Assembly: GCA_007119305.1 (NCBI GenBank)
Contig: SKPY01000053.1
Span: forward strand, 1 to 6,555
Source of the DNA: Nitriliruptorales bacterium
GTDB taxonomy: Bacteria > Actinomycetota > Nitriliruptoria > Euzebyales > Egibacteraceae
Length of the DNA: 6,555 nucleotides
Direction of reading: 5' to 3'
In this document: piece after piece, positions 6,171-6,555 of the stretch
How positions within the stretch are numbered: position 1 is the first letter of the stretch
How the letters are laid out: each line of letters opens with the position of its first letter
Notes under the pieces: generated by a model
Told to the model about the DNA's origin: nothing
The model's input: the letters and a program-made list of their open reading frames with translations, nothing else
The model's database searches: none
Translations under genes and position numbers: made by a program

Positions 6171-6555
6171 ATGGCCAGGCCAATCTGGAGTGGAGCGGTC
6201 AGCTTCGGGCTGGTCACGGTGCCGGTGAAGCTGTTCACGGCGACCAGCCCGCACACGATCCGCTTCAACCAGTTCGAGCAAGGCACGGGTGAGCGGATCC
6301 GCTACAAGCGGGTTGCCGAGCACACGGGCGAGGAGGTGGCCTACGACGACATCGTCAAGGGCTACCAGGTCGACGATGGTCGCTACGTGATGGTCACCCA
6401 GGAGGAGCTCGAGGCGATCGAGCCCGGCCGCAGTCGCACCATCGAGATCGAGGACTTCGTCTCACTCAACGAGATCGACCCGATCAGCTGGGACAAGACG
6501 TACTACCTGGCACCGCAAGAGAACGCCGGTGCGGAGAAGCCCTACGCGCTGCTCC
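6171..6555 (+). CDS. ku: Ku DNA-end-binding protein, N-terminal part (cut by window edge)
   Basis: The first 128 residues of bacterial Ku, a homodimeric ring that binds DNA double-strand ends and recruits the LigD ligase for non-homologous end joining. The start MARPIWSGAVSFGLVTVPVK is the family signature. Further family segments follow: RIRYKRV (43-49), GEEV, DIVKGYQVDDGRYV (about 60-73), EELEAI (78-83), SRTIEIEDFV (87-96), EIDPI and DKTYYLAP (about 106-113). All lie in the core beta-barrel. Full-length bacterial Ku is usually about 260-320 residues, so the rest of the core and the C-terminal tail are beyond the right edge. The ATG has AGAGGAGG (6157-6164) six bases upstream. It diverges from the leftward cluster. 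LigD may lie downstream, but that is not visible. Confidence 0.95.
   Translation, partial: MARPIWSGAVSFGLVTVPVKLFTATSPHTIRFNQFEQGTGERIRYKRVAEHTGEEVAYDDIVKGYQVDDGRYVMVTQEELEAIEPGRSRTIEIEDFVSLNEIDPISWDKTYYLAPQENAGAEKPYALL

Noticed and set aside
5898..6323. Leftward frame across the intergenic region and the ku start
   Set aside because: It overlaps the well-supported ku start and the cyclase start on the wrong frame, and its product has no recognisable features.
1..6555. CRISPR array, transfer RNA, ribosomal RNA, insertion sequence or prophage attachment site
   Set aside because: No regularly spaced repeats, no cloverleaf or rRNA-like stretches, no transposase or integrase coding sequence and no terminal repeats were seen on either strand.

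Overview
The window is high-GC DNA with GTG and TTG starts, strong purine-rich ribosome binding sites, almost no TTA/CTA/TCA codons, and a bacterial Ku gene. This suggests a high-GC actinobacterium, possibly one of the deep-branching lineages; the taxonomy is an inference and the sequence does not fix it.

Layout. Four genes run leftward (minus strand). In transcription order they are: a membrane GGDEF diguanylate cyclase (5943 to 4888), a tandem two-domain 6-phosphofructokinase (4809 to 2581), a neuropathy-target-esterase-like phospholipase with two cyclic-nucleotide-binding domains and a patatin domain (2514 to 277), and the first 56 codons of a secreted protein that runs off the left edge (170 to 1). 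The first three are separated by 77 and 66 bases and could be co-transcribed. A stem-loop over the phospholipase stop codon may end that unit. On the other side of a 227-base divergent intergenic region, a rightward ku gene starts at 6171 and runs off the right edge.

How the genes may work together. The cyclase makes c-di-GMP. The phosphofructokinase sets glycolytic flux and looks allosterically controlled. The phospholipase carries two sensor domains of the CAP type. The run therefore resembles a small nucleotide- and metabolite-signalling cluster linking central carbon flux to lipid turnover; this link is inferred from gene order only. Ku belongs to DNA double-strand break repair by end joining and is probably a separate unit.

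Most notable feature. The phosphofructokinase reads along its whole length like the duplicated enzyme of animals and fungi rather than the usual single-domain bacterial PfkA. Its first half keeps the ATP-type catalytic residues. Its second half has lost them but keeps the positions that form the fructose-2,6-bisphosphate regulatory site in animals.
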